Assembly (NCBI GenBank): GCA_030526765.1
Contig: JAUNCB010000001.1
Coordinates: 1 to 5,855 of the forward strand
Direction: 5' to 3'
Source of the DNA: Bacillota bacterium
GTDB taxonomy: Bacteria; Bacillota; Clostridia; Lachnospirales; Anaerotignaceae
Length of the DNA: 5,855 nucleotides
Shown here: in pieces, positions 1 through 5,278 of the stretch
Numbering within the stretch: position 1 is the first letter of the stretch
Layout: each line of letters opens with the position of its first letter
Translations under genes and position numbers: made by a program
Notes under the pieces: model-generated
What the model saw: the letters and a program-made list of their open reading frames with translations, nothing else
The model's database searches: none
What the model was told of the DNA's origin: nothing

Positions 1-48
1 CCCGGTTATGCCGCAATCTCCAAGGTGTTGTTTTTCTTCAAACAGCAA
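1..48 (-). CDS. Possible 5' end of an edge-truncated gene
   Basis: An AAGGAG Shine-Dalgarno-like hexamer (minus strand, 56-51) lies just upstream of a frame that stays open to the window edge, reading LLFEEKQHLGDCGITG. The frame is closed by a TAA shortly upstream, so a start would have to be TTG at 48-46 (only 2 nt from the hexamer) or CTG at 45-43 (5 nt), neither of them ideal. A better-spaced TTG at 41-39 gives only an 11-residue peptide ending in TAA at 8-6. I do not recognise the fragment, and it may be non-coding. A plus-strand frame is also open from the edge to a TGA at 76-78, so a convergent gene tail cannot be excluded. Confidence 0.15.
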   Translation of the reverse strand, partial: MLFEEKQHLGDCGITG

Positions 49-84
49 GTCTCCTTAAATGAAAAATACAACTTATGATTTTCT

Positions 85-136
85 ATGCAGACTTTTGCCC
101 TGCATCCCTATTTTACAGCGTTTTTCCGCCGCTGTA
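85..136. repeat. Two adjacent inverted repeats (hairpins)
   Basis: There are two perfect inverted repeats 8 bp apart. The first has ATGCAG (85-90) pairing with CTGCAT (100-105) around a 9-nt loop. The second has TACAGCG (114-120) pairing with CGCTGTA (130-136), also around a 9-nt loop. The second begins 3 nt beyond the stop codon of the minus-strand gene at 140-511, so it would form at the 3' end of that transcript. Neither is followed by a convincing T-run on either strand, so they are not typical intrinsic terminators. They might stabilise or bound a 3' end. Confidence 0.5.
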
Positions 137-139
137 CAC

Positions 140-511
140 TTATTTCTGCAGAAATCTGTCCAGATATTCCTCCAGTGCCTTTTTGCCCTCTGCAAAGCCC
201 TCGGGCACCTCACTGTGCCCCATAGCATGAATAAATTCCTCCAGAGAATCCTTGTAGGTCACATGAAGGGTCCAGCTGTTTCCGCTGCACATACACAGCT
301 CCAGCTTACAGAAATCATTCCATGTATCTATTTTATTGGTACGGATGACCGCTTCCAGTCCATCCAGCTCCTCTTCCGTCATTGCACACCGCACTGCCTG
401 CATTCTGCCATCGCATTTATCGATCCACAGTCCCTGCTGCGGATTGTAGCGATACCACTCCATAAATCCCTGCGTATCTGCAAATCGGAAGGAAAAGGTT
501 TCTATTTTCAT
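140..511 (-). CDS. Small hypothetical protein, 123 aa
   Basis: This predicts a soluble 123-residue protein with no signal peptide or membrane segment. The start is an ATG at 511 with a GGAG element 4 nt upstream (519-516) and an AGGA further up; the stop is TAA. The C-terminal half (about residues 60-122) shows a pattern I associate with uncharacterised clostridial proteins: a Trp-Asn-x-Phe segment (W64), then Ser-x-Ser/Asn-Trp-x-Leu (W80), an acidic turn, and a Pro-x-Gly-Phe-x-Glu helix (P103-E108). Five cysteines (C33, C42, C68, C73, C75) are many for this length, three of them clustered. It lies 69 nt downstream of rny with a hairpin between, so it is probably expressed by readthrough from rny. 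No function can be assigned. Coding status is supported by the ribosome binding site and natural protein composition. Confidence 0.75.
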   Translation of the reverse strand: MKIETFSFRFADTQGFMEWYRYNPQQGLWIDKCDGRMQAVRCAMTEEELDGLEAVIRTNKIDTWNDFCKLELCMCSGNSWTLHVTYKDSLEEFIHAMGHSEVPEGFAEGKKALEEYLDRFLQK

Positions 512-530
512 TTCTCTCCGTCCTTTCCAG

Positions 531-559
531 TAAGAAAGGCTGCCCCATGGGGACAGCCT
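531..559 (-). terminator. Intrinsic terminator/attenuator-like hairpin after rny
   Basis: On the minus strand a stem of AGGCTG plus CCC (559-554, 552-550) pairs with GGG plus CAGCCT (545-543, 542-537), with one bulged base at 553 and a CATG loop. It is followed by TTTCTT (536-531). It starts 22 nt after the rny stop codon, as expected for the rny terminator, but the T-tract is interrupted. It lies directly upstream of the ribosome binding site of the next gene, so it may be a partial terminator that lowers rather than abolishes downstream expression. Confidence 0.65.
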
Positions 560-580
560 CTTTTGCTTCGGTGTTAAAAA

Positions 581-2158
581 TTATTTTGCGTATTCCACGG
601 CTCTGGTTTCTCTTACCAGATTTACCTTGATCTGACCGGGATATTCCAGTTCCTCTTCGATCTTCTTTGCAATCTCTCTTGCCAGAAGAACCATACCTTC
701 GTCGGTCACATCTTCGGGTACTATCATAATTCGCAGTTCACGACCAGCCTGAATTGCGAAAGATTTTTCAACGCCCTTGAAGCTGTCTGCAATTTCTTCC
801 AGCTTCTGCAATCTCTTGATGTAGGATTCCAGTGTTTCGCGTCTTGCACCGGGTCTTGCTGCGGAAATAGCATCCGCTGCCTGTACCAGAACAGCAATAA
901 TGCTCTGGGGCTCTACATCCCCGTGGTGTGCTTCCACCGCATTGATCACTGTATGATTTTCCTTATAGCGTTTCAGGAGACCTACACCGATGGAAACATG
1001 AGAACCTTCCATTTCATGGTCCACACTCTTACCGATATCATGCAGCAGACCTGCACGCTTTGCCAGTGTTACATCCACACCCAGCTCCGCTGCCATCAGC
1101 CCTGCCAGATGTGCAACCTCCATGGAGTGCTTCAGAACATTCTGTCCATAGCTTGTACGGTATTTCAGTTTACCCAGCAGTTTTACCAGCTCAGGATGCA
1201 GCCCGTTGACACCTGTGTCAAAGGTTGCAGCTTCGCCTTCTTCTCTGATGGTTGTTTCCACTTCTTTTCTTGCTTTTTCCACCATTTCCTCAATACGGGA
1301 AGGATGTACACGACCATCCACGATCAGTTTTTCCAGCGCCAGTCTTGCGATCTCTCTTCTGATGGGATCGAAGCCGGAAAGGATCACTGCCTCGGGTGTA
1401 TCGTCAATGATCAGGTCAATGCCTGTCAGTGTTTCCAAAGCACGAATGTTTCTGCCTTCACGGCCGATGATACGACCTTTCATTTCATCATTGGGCAGCT
1501 GTACAACAGATACTGTTGTTTCTGCCACATGGTCAACCGCACAACGCTGGATAGCATTGGCTACGATCTCTCTGGAGCGTTTGTCCGCTTCCATCTTCGC
1601 CTTTGCTTCGGATTCCTTGATGAGCAGCATTGCTTCATGCTTCACATCGTTTTCCACCATAGCCAGAATGTGATTCTTTGCTTCTTCGGTGGTCAGACCG
1701 GAGATACGTTCCAGCTCCTGCAGCTGTTTTTCTCTCAGCGCCTTTGCGTCTTCCTTCTGTCTGTCCAGTTCCTCCAGTTTTCTGGTCATCTGCTCTTCCT
1801 TTTTCTCCAGAGCTTCAACCTTCTTGTCTAAAGTTTCTTCTTTCTGGAACAGACGTCTTTCATTTTTCTGAAGTTCGTTTCTTCTGTCACGCACTTCTTT
1901 TTCCAGTTCATTTTTTGTCTTGATGCTCTCTTCCTTTGCTTCCAGAAGGATCTCCTTCTTTCTTGCCTCCGCATCCTTCGCAGCATCGTCAACGATCTTG
2001 CGGGCTCTTTCCTCCGCAACGCCAACCTTACCCTCTGCGATCTTCTTGCGGTATGCGATGCCGACAACAGCACCGATCAGCAAACCAACGACAGCACCTA
2101 AGATAATACTTATCGGATCTATGAAAAACACCTCCTCTATTCTGTTTTCAAAGTTCAT
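581..2158 (-). CDS. rny: Ribonuclease Y
   Basis: RNase Y is the membrane-anchored endoribonuclease that initiates decay of many mRNAs in Firmicutes. The predicted 525 residues match the usual length of about 520. Visible domains in order are an N-terminal hydrophobic anchor (about residues 15-35), a long charged Glu/Lys/Arg coiled coil (about 40-200), a KH RNA-binding domain with the signature I231-G-R-E-G235, and an HD phosphohydrolase domain with H344, the pair H373-D374 in LLHDIGK, H411-H412 and D429 as likely metal ligands. All catalytic motifs appear intact. The start is uncertain. ATG at 2158 has no good ribosome binding site, whereas a perfect AGGAGGTG lies inside the frame (2136-2129), 8 nt before an in-frame ATA (2122-2120) that would give 513 residues beginning at D-P-I-S. 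A strong sigma-A promoter lies upstream and a hairpin terminator follows. It stands head to tail with rng, another RNA-decay enzyme. Confidence 0.97.
   Translation of the reverse strand: MNFENRIEEVFFIDPISIILGAVVGLLIGAVVGIAYRKKIAEGKVGVAEERARKIVDDAAKDAEARKKEILLEAKEESIKTKNELEKEVRDRRNELQKNERRLFQKEETLDKKVEALEKKEEQMTRKLEELDRQKEDAKALREKQLQELERISGLTTEEAKNHILAMVENDVKHEAMLLIKESEAKAKMEADKRSREIVANAIQRCAVDHVAETTVSVVQLPNDEMKGRIIGREGRNIRALETLTGIDLIIDDTPEAVILSGFDPIRREIARLALEKLIVDGRVHPSRIEEMVEKARKEVETTIREEGEAATFDTGVNGLHPELVKLLGKLKYRTSYGQNVLKHSMEVAHLAGLMAAELGVDVTLAKRAGLLHDIGKSVDHEMEGSHVSIGVGLLKRYKENHTVINAVEAHHGDVEPQSIIAVLVQAADAISAARPGARRETLESYIKRLQKLEEIADSFKGVEKSFAIQAGRELRIMIVPEDVTDEGMVLLAREIAKKIEEELEYPGQIKVNLVRETRAVEYAK
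2129..2136 (-). promoter_or_regulatory. Perfect Shine-Dalgarno inside the apparent rny frame
   Basis: The sequence AGGAGGTG, complementary to the 16S rRNA 3' end, lies 22-29 nt inside the longest rny frame. At 8-nt spacing the codon offered is ATA (2122-2120). The only other candidate, GTG, overlaps the element itself. The element either marks the true initiation region with a rare start codon or is a coincidental Glu-Glu-Val coding sequence. Confidence 0.5.
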
Positions 2159-2187
2159 ATTATTGCTTCATATAACCTTAAGTAATA

Positions 2188-2200
2188 GTGTAAGATACAC
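2188..2200 (-). promoter_or_regulatory. Small hairpin at the predicted 5' end of rny mRNA
   Basis: On the minus strand GTGTA (2200-2196) can pair with TACAC (2192-2188) around a 3-nt loop. The predicted transcription start of the rny promoter is near 2201, so this stem would form at or within a base or two of the mRNA 5' end. Terminal stems of this kind are known to slow 5'-end-dependent decay. The role here is inferred, and the stem is only 5 bp. Confidence 0.35.
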
Positions 2201-2207
2201 CTTTACT

Positions 2208-2236
2208 ATTTTATTACTTTTTTATATCCATGTCAA
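2208..2236 (-). promoter_or_regulatory. Sigma-A promoter of rny
   Basis: On the minus strand a perfect -35 TTGACA (2236-2231) is separated by exactly 17 nt from a -10 TAAAAT (2213-2208, 5 of 6 matches). The predicted start is near 2201, giving a leader of about 42 nt to the ATG at 2158 or about 78 nt to the ATA at 2122. It lies in the 187-nt gap between rng and rny, so rny has its own promoter. I saw no convincing terminator for rng in this gap, so readthrough from rng may add to it. Confidence 0.85.
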
Positions 2237-2345
2237 GGAAGGATTCCGCCCCGAAATGGATACAGACAACAGAAGTAACAAAGAGAAACCCCGAAATCTC
2301 AACATTTCTGACACATTCTCCATTTTTCTTCTTTTTTCAATAAAT

Positions 2346-3803
2346 TCATTTTTCCGCAAAAGCCTTATCCTGCTGCTTTTCCTTTCGGATCTCATACTGA
2401 CCGAAGCCAAGCTCTGCCTCCTCCAGAAGCACCTCTCCTCCAAATGTTTCCGCAAGGTGTTTGAGATAGTTCTCCTCTGCCCCTGCAAAGGCGGAAAAAA
2501 GCCTTCTGTCTGCCCGTATGGTCAGCTTATTATAAATCGTATGGGCAAGGATGCTCTCCGCCTCCCGCCGCATTTTGGTCACCGTCCAGTCAATGGAGGG
2601 CAGTCTTCCTGTTCCTTCGCAGGCACGGCATTTCGTTGTCATCTGCCGTTTCAGGGAAGGACGGGTTTTCTTTCTGGTCACCTGCATCAGCCCCAGCTCT
2701 GTCATGCCCACCACAACAGTTTTGATACGGTCTTTTTTCACCGCAGCCTCCAGACGCTTGGTGACCTCCTTCTGTGCAGCCTCCTCCGCCATATCAATAA
2801 AGTCAATGATGATGATACCCGAAAGATTCCGCAGCCGCATCTGCTTCGCAGCTTCCTCCGCTGCCTCCAGATTGGTTTTCAGGATCGTTTTCTGCAGATC
2901 CCCTTTTCCTGCCATCTTCCCGCTGTTCACATCAATGACCACACAGGCTTCTGTTTCTTCGATCACCAGAAATCCGCCGCTTTTCAGCCACACATGCTGT
3001 TCCAGCGCTTTTGCACTCTGGCTTTCCAGAAAATAGGTCTCAAATAAGGGTATCTTTTCCCCATGCAAACGAAGCATAGGCTGATTTTCCCCATTAAAAT
3101 CCCCTGTTTCCAGAAGTGCCTCATAGGAAGCCGCATCATTGACCACATATTCCGCCACATCAGCAGCATAAAAATCCCTTGCCGCCCGTGCTACGGGATG
3201 GTTCTCCCTGAGCAGGAGGGCAGGCGGCTTCTGAAATGCTCCCGTTTTCAGCTTTTCCGCCTTCTCCAGAAGGATCGCTATTTCCTTTTCATATTCCTCT
3301 TTGCTTTTATCCGCCCCATTGGTACGGACGATCACACCTTGGTCCGCCGGCAGCAGCTCCTTCAGAATCGCACGGATACGGCTGCGCTCTGCAGGATCGG
3401 CGATCTTTCTGGAAACCCCGATTTCTCCCGCATCCCTGGGCAGCAGCACAAGAAATTTGCCCGGGAAAGAAAAATTTGCCGTCAGCACAGCACCCTTGCT
3501 GCCCACAGCATCCTTTTCCACCTGCAGCAGCAGGGTATCCCCCACCTTAGGCTTTCCTTCATTTTTCTCCCTGTCCGATACCGCTCTGGCATTGCCGTAA
3601 TAATAGTAGCCGTTTTTCCCTGTGCCGATATCCACAAAGGCCGCCTGCAGATTTGGCATCACATTTGCCACTCTGCCTGCATAAATATTTCCCACAAGAC
3701 TTTCGTCCCGCTTTGATTCATAATACAATTCCGTCAGTACGCCGTCCTCTGCCAGTGCAATACGGGTCAGATCGGCGGATATATCCATCAGAACACGCTT
3801 CAC
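2346..3803 (-). CDS. rng: Ribonuclease G/E family endoribonuclease
   Basis: This RNase E/G-family enzyme cuts single-stranded RNA and acts in rRNA maturation and mRNA decay. Numbered from GTG at 3803 (485 aa), it shows an N-terminal S1 RNA-binding region (about 35-115, with SLVGNIYAGRV and AAFVDIG), a sensor-like RTN at 160-162, the catalytic aspartates D291 (in IDVNSG) and D334 (in IDFIDM), and the zinc-link cysteines C392 and C395 in CRACEGTG. The spacings D-to-D of 43 and D-to-C of 58 equal those of E. coli RNase E (D303, D346, C404). It has the short RNase G form with no scaffold tail. I chose GTG 3803 because the family normally begins at this MKRVLMDI-like segment and an AGGG lies 7 nt upstream. 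The frame is open back to a GTG at 3857 (503 aa), which has no clear ribosome binding site. It lies 10 or 64 nt after the M23 gene and is probably cotranscribed with it. Confidence 0.95.
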   Translation of the reverse strand: MKRVLMDISADLTRIALAEDGVLTELYYESKRDESLVGNIYAGRVANVMPNLQAAFVDIGTGKNGYYYYGNARAVSDREKNEGKPKVGDTLLLQVEKDAVGSKGAVLTANFSFPGKFLVLLPRDAGEIGVSRKIADPAERSRIRAILKELLPADQGVIVRTNGADKSKEEYEKEIAILLEKAEKLKTGAFQKPPALLLRENHPVARAARDFYAADVAEYVVNDAASYEALLETGDFNGENQPMLRLHGEKIPLFETYFLESQSAKALEQHVWLKSGGFLVIEETEACVVIDVNSGKMAGKGDLQKTILKTNLEAAEEAAKQMRLRNLSGIIIIDFIDMAEEAAQKEVTKRLEAAVKKDRIKTVVVGMTELGLMQVTRKKTRPSLKRQMTTKCRACEGTGRLPSIDWTVTKMRREAESILAHTIYNKLTIRADRRLFSAFAGAEENYLKHLAETFGGEVLLEEAELGFGQYEIRKEKQQDKAFAEK

Positions 3804-3867
3804 CCTGCATCCCTGCCTTTCCAGTTTCATCATACCCGAAAACGCAGGACTTTGCACTCTTTTTCTT

Positions 3868-4651
3868 TCAGATCATATCCTCCGCCGCAAAAAACTGCAG
3901 CGGATCCAGCAATTCGCCGTTCCTCCATACACTGTAATGCAGATGCGGACCCGTGGAAAGCCCTGTGTTACCCGATCTTGCCACCACCTGCCCCTGACGG
4001 ATCTGCTCCCCCTTCTTCACCAGCACCTTGGAAAGATGGGCATACATGACCGTATATCCATCCTCCGTTTCATATTGCAGCAGCTTTCCATAGGTAGCTG
4101 AGGTACGTACCTCCGTTACCACGCCGCTTTTTACCGCCAGCACCTCCGTTCCCTCTGCCGCAGCAATATCCAGTCCGTTGTGCAACTCCCACTTGCCTGT
4201 GACAGGATTTTCCCGTTCTCCCCAGAAAGAGGTGATAATGCCCTCCACCGGGCAAAGCCAGTCCTCCTGCTTTTTCTCCCACTCAAGTCCGTTCCATGTC
4301 AGTACCCTAGGGCGAAATATCCGGCCGATAGTCTTTTTCTTCCTCCCTTTGCTCTTCAAAAACAGGGATCTCCTTTTCCTGCAGATATGCCAGCAGCCGT
4401 TCCCTCCACTCCAGCATTTTTCCGCTGTCCGTCTGGGCTGCAATGGTTTCCTTCACCCTGCTGCAGACCATATCCGAGGTCTCCGTATGAAACAAGGAAA
4501 TCACCAGAAGTCCGCCTGCAAGGATCGCTGTCACATAAATACGAAAGGATGTCAGTCCACCCCGCTTTTCTTCCTTTTGCCGCTGTCCCGACCGCATGCG
4601 CGTCCGCCGTTCCATTTCCCGTCTGCGCCGTCGTCTTTCCTGCTCTGTCAT
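3868..4651 (-). CDS. Membrane-anchored M23 metallopeptidase, SpoIVFA-like, with +1 frameshift
   Basis: Two overlapping frames make one gene. Frame one (4651-4307, 114 codons) has ATG with AGGAGG 8 nt upstream, a very basic N-terminus, one transmembrane segment (about 35-54) and a charged linker, then ends in TAG. The second frame (effectively 4308-3868) carries the complete M23/LytM domain. Joined by skipping one base at the TAG, they give 260 residues, with zinc ligands H157 and D161 (HNGLD), and H205 (YAHLS), H236 and H238 (HLH) in the catalytic site. The anchor-linker-M23 architecture, the length (B. subtilis SpoIVFA is about 264), the C-terminal pattern ending in D-P-L-Q-F and the location next to a ribosome/RNA gene recall SpoIVFA, but here the peptidase ligands are intact. 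No M50 (spoIVFB) partner follows; rng does. It may be recoded, mutated, or affected by a sequencing error. The M23 domain is certain; the SpoIVFA equivalence is inference. Confidence 0.85.
4306..4312 (-). other. Candidate +1 frameshift site CCC-UAG-G
   Basis: Frame one of the M23 gene ends Ser-Pro-stop with codons TCG CCC TAG. A Pro tRNA slipping from CCC to the overlapping CCU would continue with AGG GTA CTG in the M23 frame and join the halves without loss. The site sits in a perfect 8-bp palindrome CCCTAGGG (4305-4312). The second frame is closed upstream by TGA at 4455-4453, so the shift must occur between there and 4310. A five-A run at 4338-4334 is an alternative location for a simple indel. 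Confidence 0.45.
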
Positions 4652-4671
4652 TGGTATCCCCTCCTCTTTTC

Positions 4672-4700
4672 AGCCTATGTCCCAAAGGGAAGGTTTATGC
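4672..4700 (-). promoter_or_regulatory. Possible sigma-E-like promoter upstream of M23-rng
   Basis: On the minus strand GCATAAAC (4700-4693) and CATAGGCT (4679-4672) are separated by 13 nt. They resemble the sporulation sigma-E pattern of an ATA-containing -35 and CATA-type -10, with the spacer about 1 nt short of the usual. A small inverted repeat TCCC-AAA-GGGA (4680-4690) fills most of the spacer. The implied start near 4665 would leave only about 14 nt before the ATG, barely containing the Shine-Dalgarno. No good sigma-A promoter is visible in this 55-nt gap. Confidence 0.25.
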
Positions 4701-4706
4701 AAAATG

Positions 4707-4730
4707 AAAAAAGCCCCGATACGCTCGGGG
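4707..4730 (-). terminator. Strong intrinsic terminator
   Basis: On the minus strand CCCCGA (4730-4725) pairs perfectly with TCGGGG (4719-4714) around a 5-nt loop, followed by a C and six T residues (4712-4707). It begins directly after the TGA stop codon of the gene at 4731-5147 and should separate that transcript from the M23-rng unit. Confidence 0.93.
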
Positions 4731-5147
4731 TCATCTTTCCGCTTCCTTCAGACACTGCGCCACTGCATCCAGCACCAGACGGGCAGAATGCTCCTTTTCC
4801 TGTGCCACCACTACCTCCAGCGACTGCTGCTCCACCACCGCCTGCCCGACCTCCGCCACCGTCGGCTCCAGCAGAGGATAAAATACAGTCACCGCCTCCG
4901 CAGGTGTTTCCACCGAAATATCGGCAATCCTTCCCTCCTCGATGACTACGACAAGCTCTGTCACGGTGCCGCCTGCCGCCATCTGCCCATAATAGGTTCC
5001 ATCCCGATACATCCCCGTTGTATCATCCTCCCCCATGTGCAGGAAAAAGGTGATAAGCCCCGCAAGAATAATGATCCCCAGCACCGCAAACACTGCCGTT
5101 TTCACCAGCTCCCTCGCCTTTACCACCACAAATTTCGTGCGCCCCAC
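4731..5147 (-). CDS. Membrane-anchored FMN-bind-like protein
   Basis: This is a 138-residue protein with a basic N-terminus, one transmembrane helix (about residues 16-36) and a small extracytoplasmic domain. That domain starts with MYRDGTYYGQ (46-55), continues with a beta hairpin ending EEGRIADISV (70-79) and closes with a helix of DAVAQCL type (127-133), the order seen in FMN-bind domains such as those of RnfG and NqrC. The usual Ser-Gly-Ala-Thr flavin-attachment motif is absent; the aligned stretch reads AQEKEHSARL, so covalent FMN is unlikely. The start is GTG at 5147 with AGGAGG 7 nt upstream; the frame's codons and terminator support a real single-gene unit. It is divergent from addB. 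Function is unknown; family membership is moderately sure. Confidence 0.8.
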   Translation of the reverse strand: MGRTKFVVVKARELVKTAVFAVLGIIILAGLITFFLHMGEDDTTGMYRDGTYYGQMAAGGTVTELVVVIEEGRIADISVETPAEAVTVFYPLLEPTVAEVGQAVVEQQSLEVVVAQEKEHSARLVLDAVAQCLKEAER

Positions 5148-5278
5148 GAAATCCCCTCCTCCAGAAATCTCTTACCCTTACCATATTCTCCCCATATCCC
5201 CTTTATGCGCTGTTCGCCTTGAAAAAAAAGCTCCTCTTGAGTATCATAGAAGAAAAGAAACAGAAAGAAGGCGATCCC
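5148..5278. promoter_or_regulatory. Divergent intergenic region
   Basis: This 131-bp gap separates the divergent FMN-bind-like gene and addB. It holds the addB promoter (5219-5247), the GGAGGAGGGG ribosome binding site of the minus-strand gene, a tandem hexamer CTTACC twice (5171-5182) and two CCATAT copies 11 bp apart (5181 and 5192). On the minus strand GCATAAAG (5208-5201) is the best upstream promoter-like element for the FMN-bind-like gene, but no good -10 or sigma-A promoter accompanies it. Confidence 0.5.
5219..5247 (+). promoter_or_regulatory. Sigma-A promoter of addB
   Basis: TTGAAA (5219-5224, 5 of 6 matches) is separated by exactly 17 nt from TATCAT (5242-5247, 5 of 6). An eight-A run (5222-5229) overlaps the -35 and the spacer. 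The predicted start is near 5254, giving a leader of about 25 nt that contains the AGAAGG ribosome binding site 7 nt before the addB ATG. Confidence 0.8.

Noticed and set aside
923..1831. A 302-codon open frame on the plus strand
   Set aside because: It lies wholly antisense to rny, is rich in Cys, Phe and His as expected from the complement of a coding frame, has no recognisable domain, and rny is unambiguous.
2280..2345. A terminator for rng
   Set aside because: Only weak stems, such as GAAAT/ATTTC or GAGA/TCTC, without a proper T-tract were found. This is not enough to call one.
2222..2488. An 88-codon minus-strand frame between rng and rny
   Set aside because: Most of it overlaps the rng C-terminus in another frame, and it covers the rny promoter. 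It has no ribosome binding site or recognisable motif.
1920..3047. A 375-codon open frame on the plus strand crossing the rny-rng gap
   Set aside because: It is antisense to the ends of two certain genes, has low-complexity Ser/Leu/Phe composition and runs through the rny promoter. It is a shadow frame.
3868..4280. Reinitiation downstream of the UAG to make a soluble M23 protein
   Set aside because: An AGGAGG-like element exists near 4264, but the first in-frame GTG is about 15 nt further on and no in-frame ATG or TTG is properly spaced. Frameshifting or an indel explains the data better.
4310..4443. A TTG at 4443 as an independent start for the M23 frame
   Set aside because: The region up to 4310 in that frame is the out-of-frame image of the linker of the N-terminal half, with Cys/Trp/Arg-rich, non-natural composition and no ribosome binding site. 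The N-terminus comes from the other frame.
4178..4945. Long plus-strand frames opposite the M23 and FMN-bind-like genes
   Set aside because: They are Pro/Ser/His-rich antisense frames that cross a strong minus-strand terminator, with no domain.
5148..5278. A LexA/SOS box before addB
   Set aside because: A GAAC half-site is present on the minus strand near 5213, but there is no matching GTTC at the proper distance.
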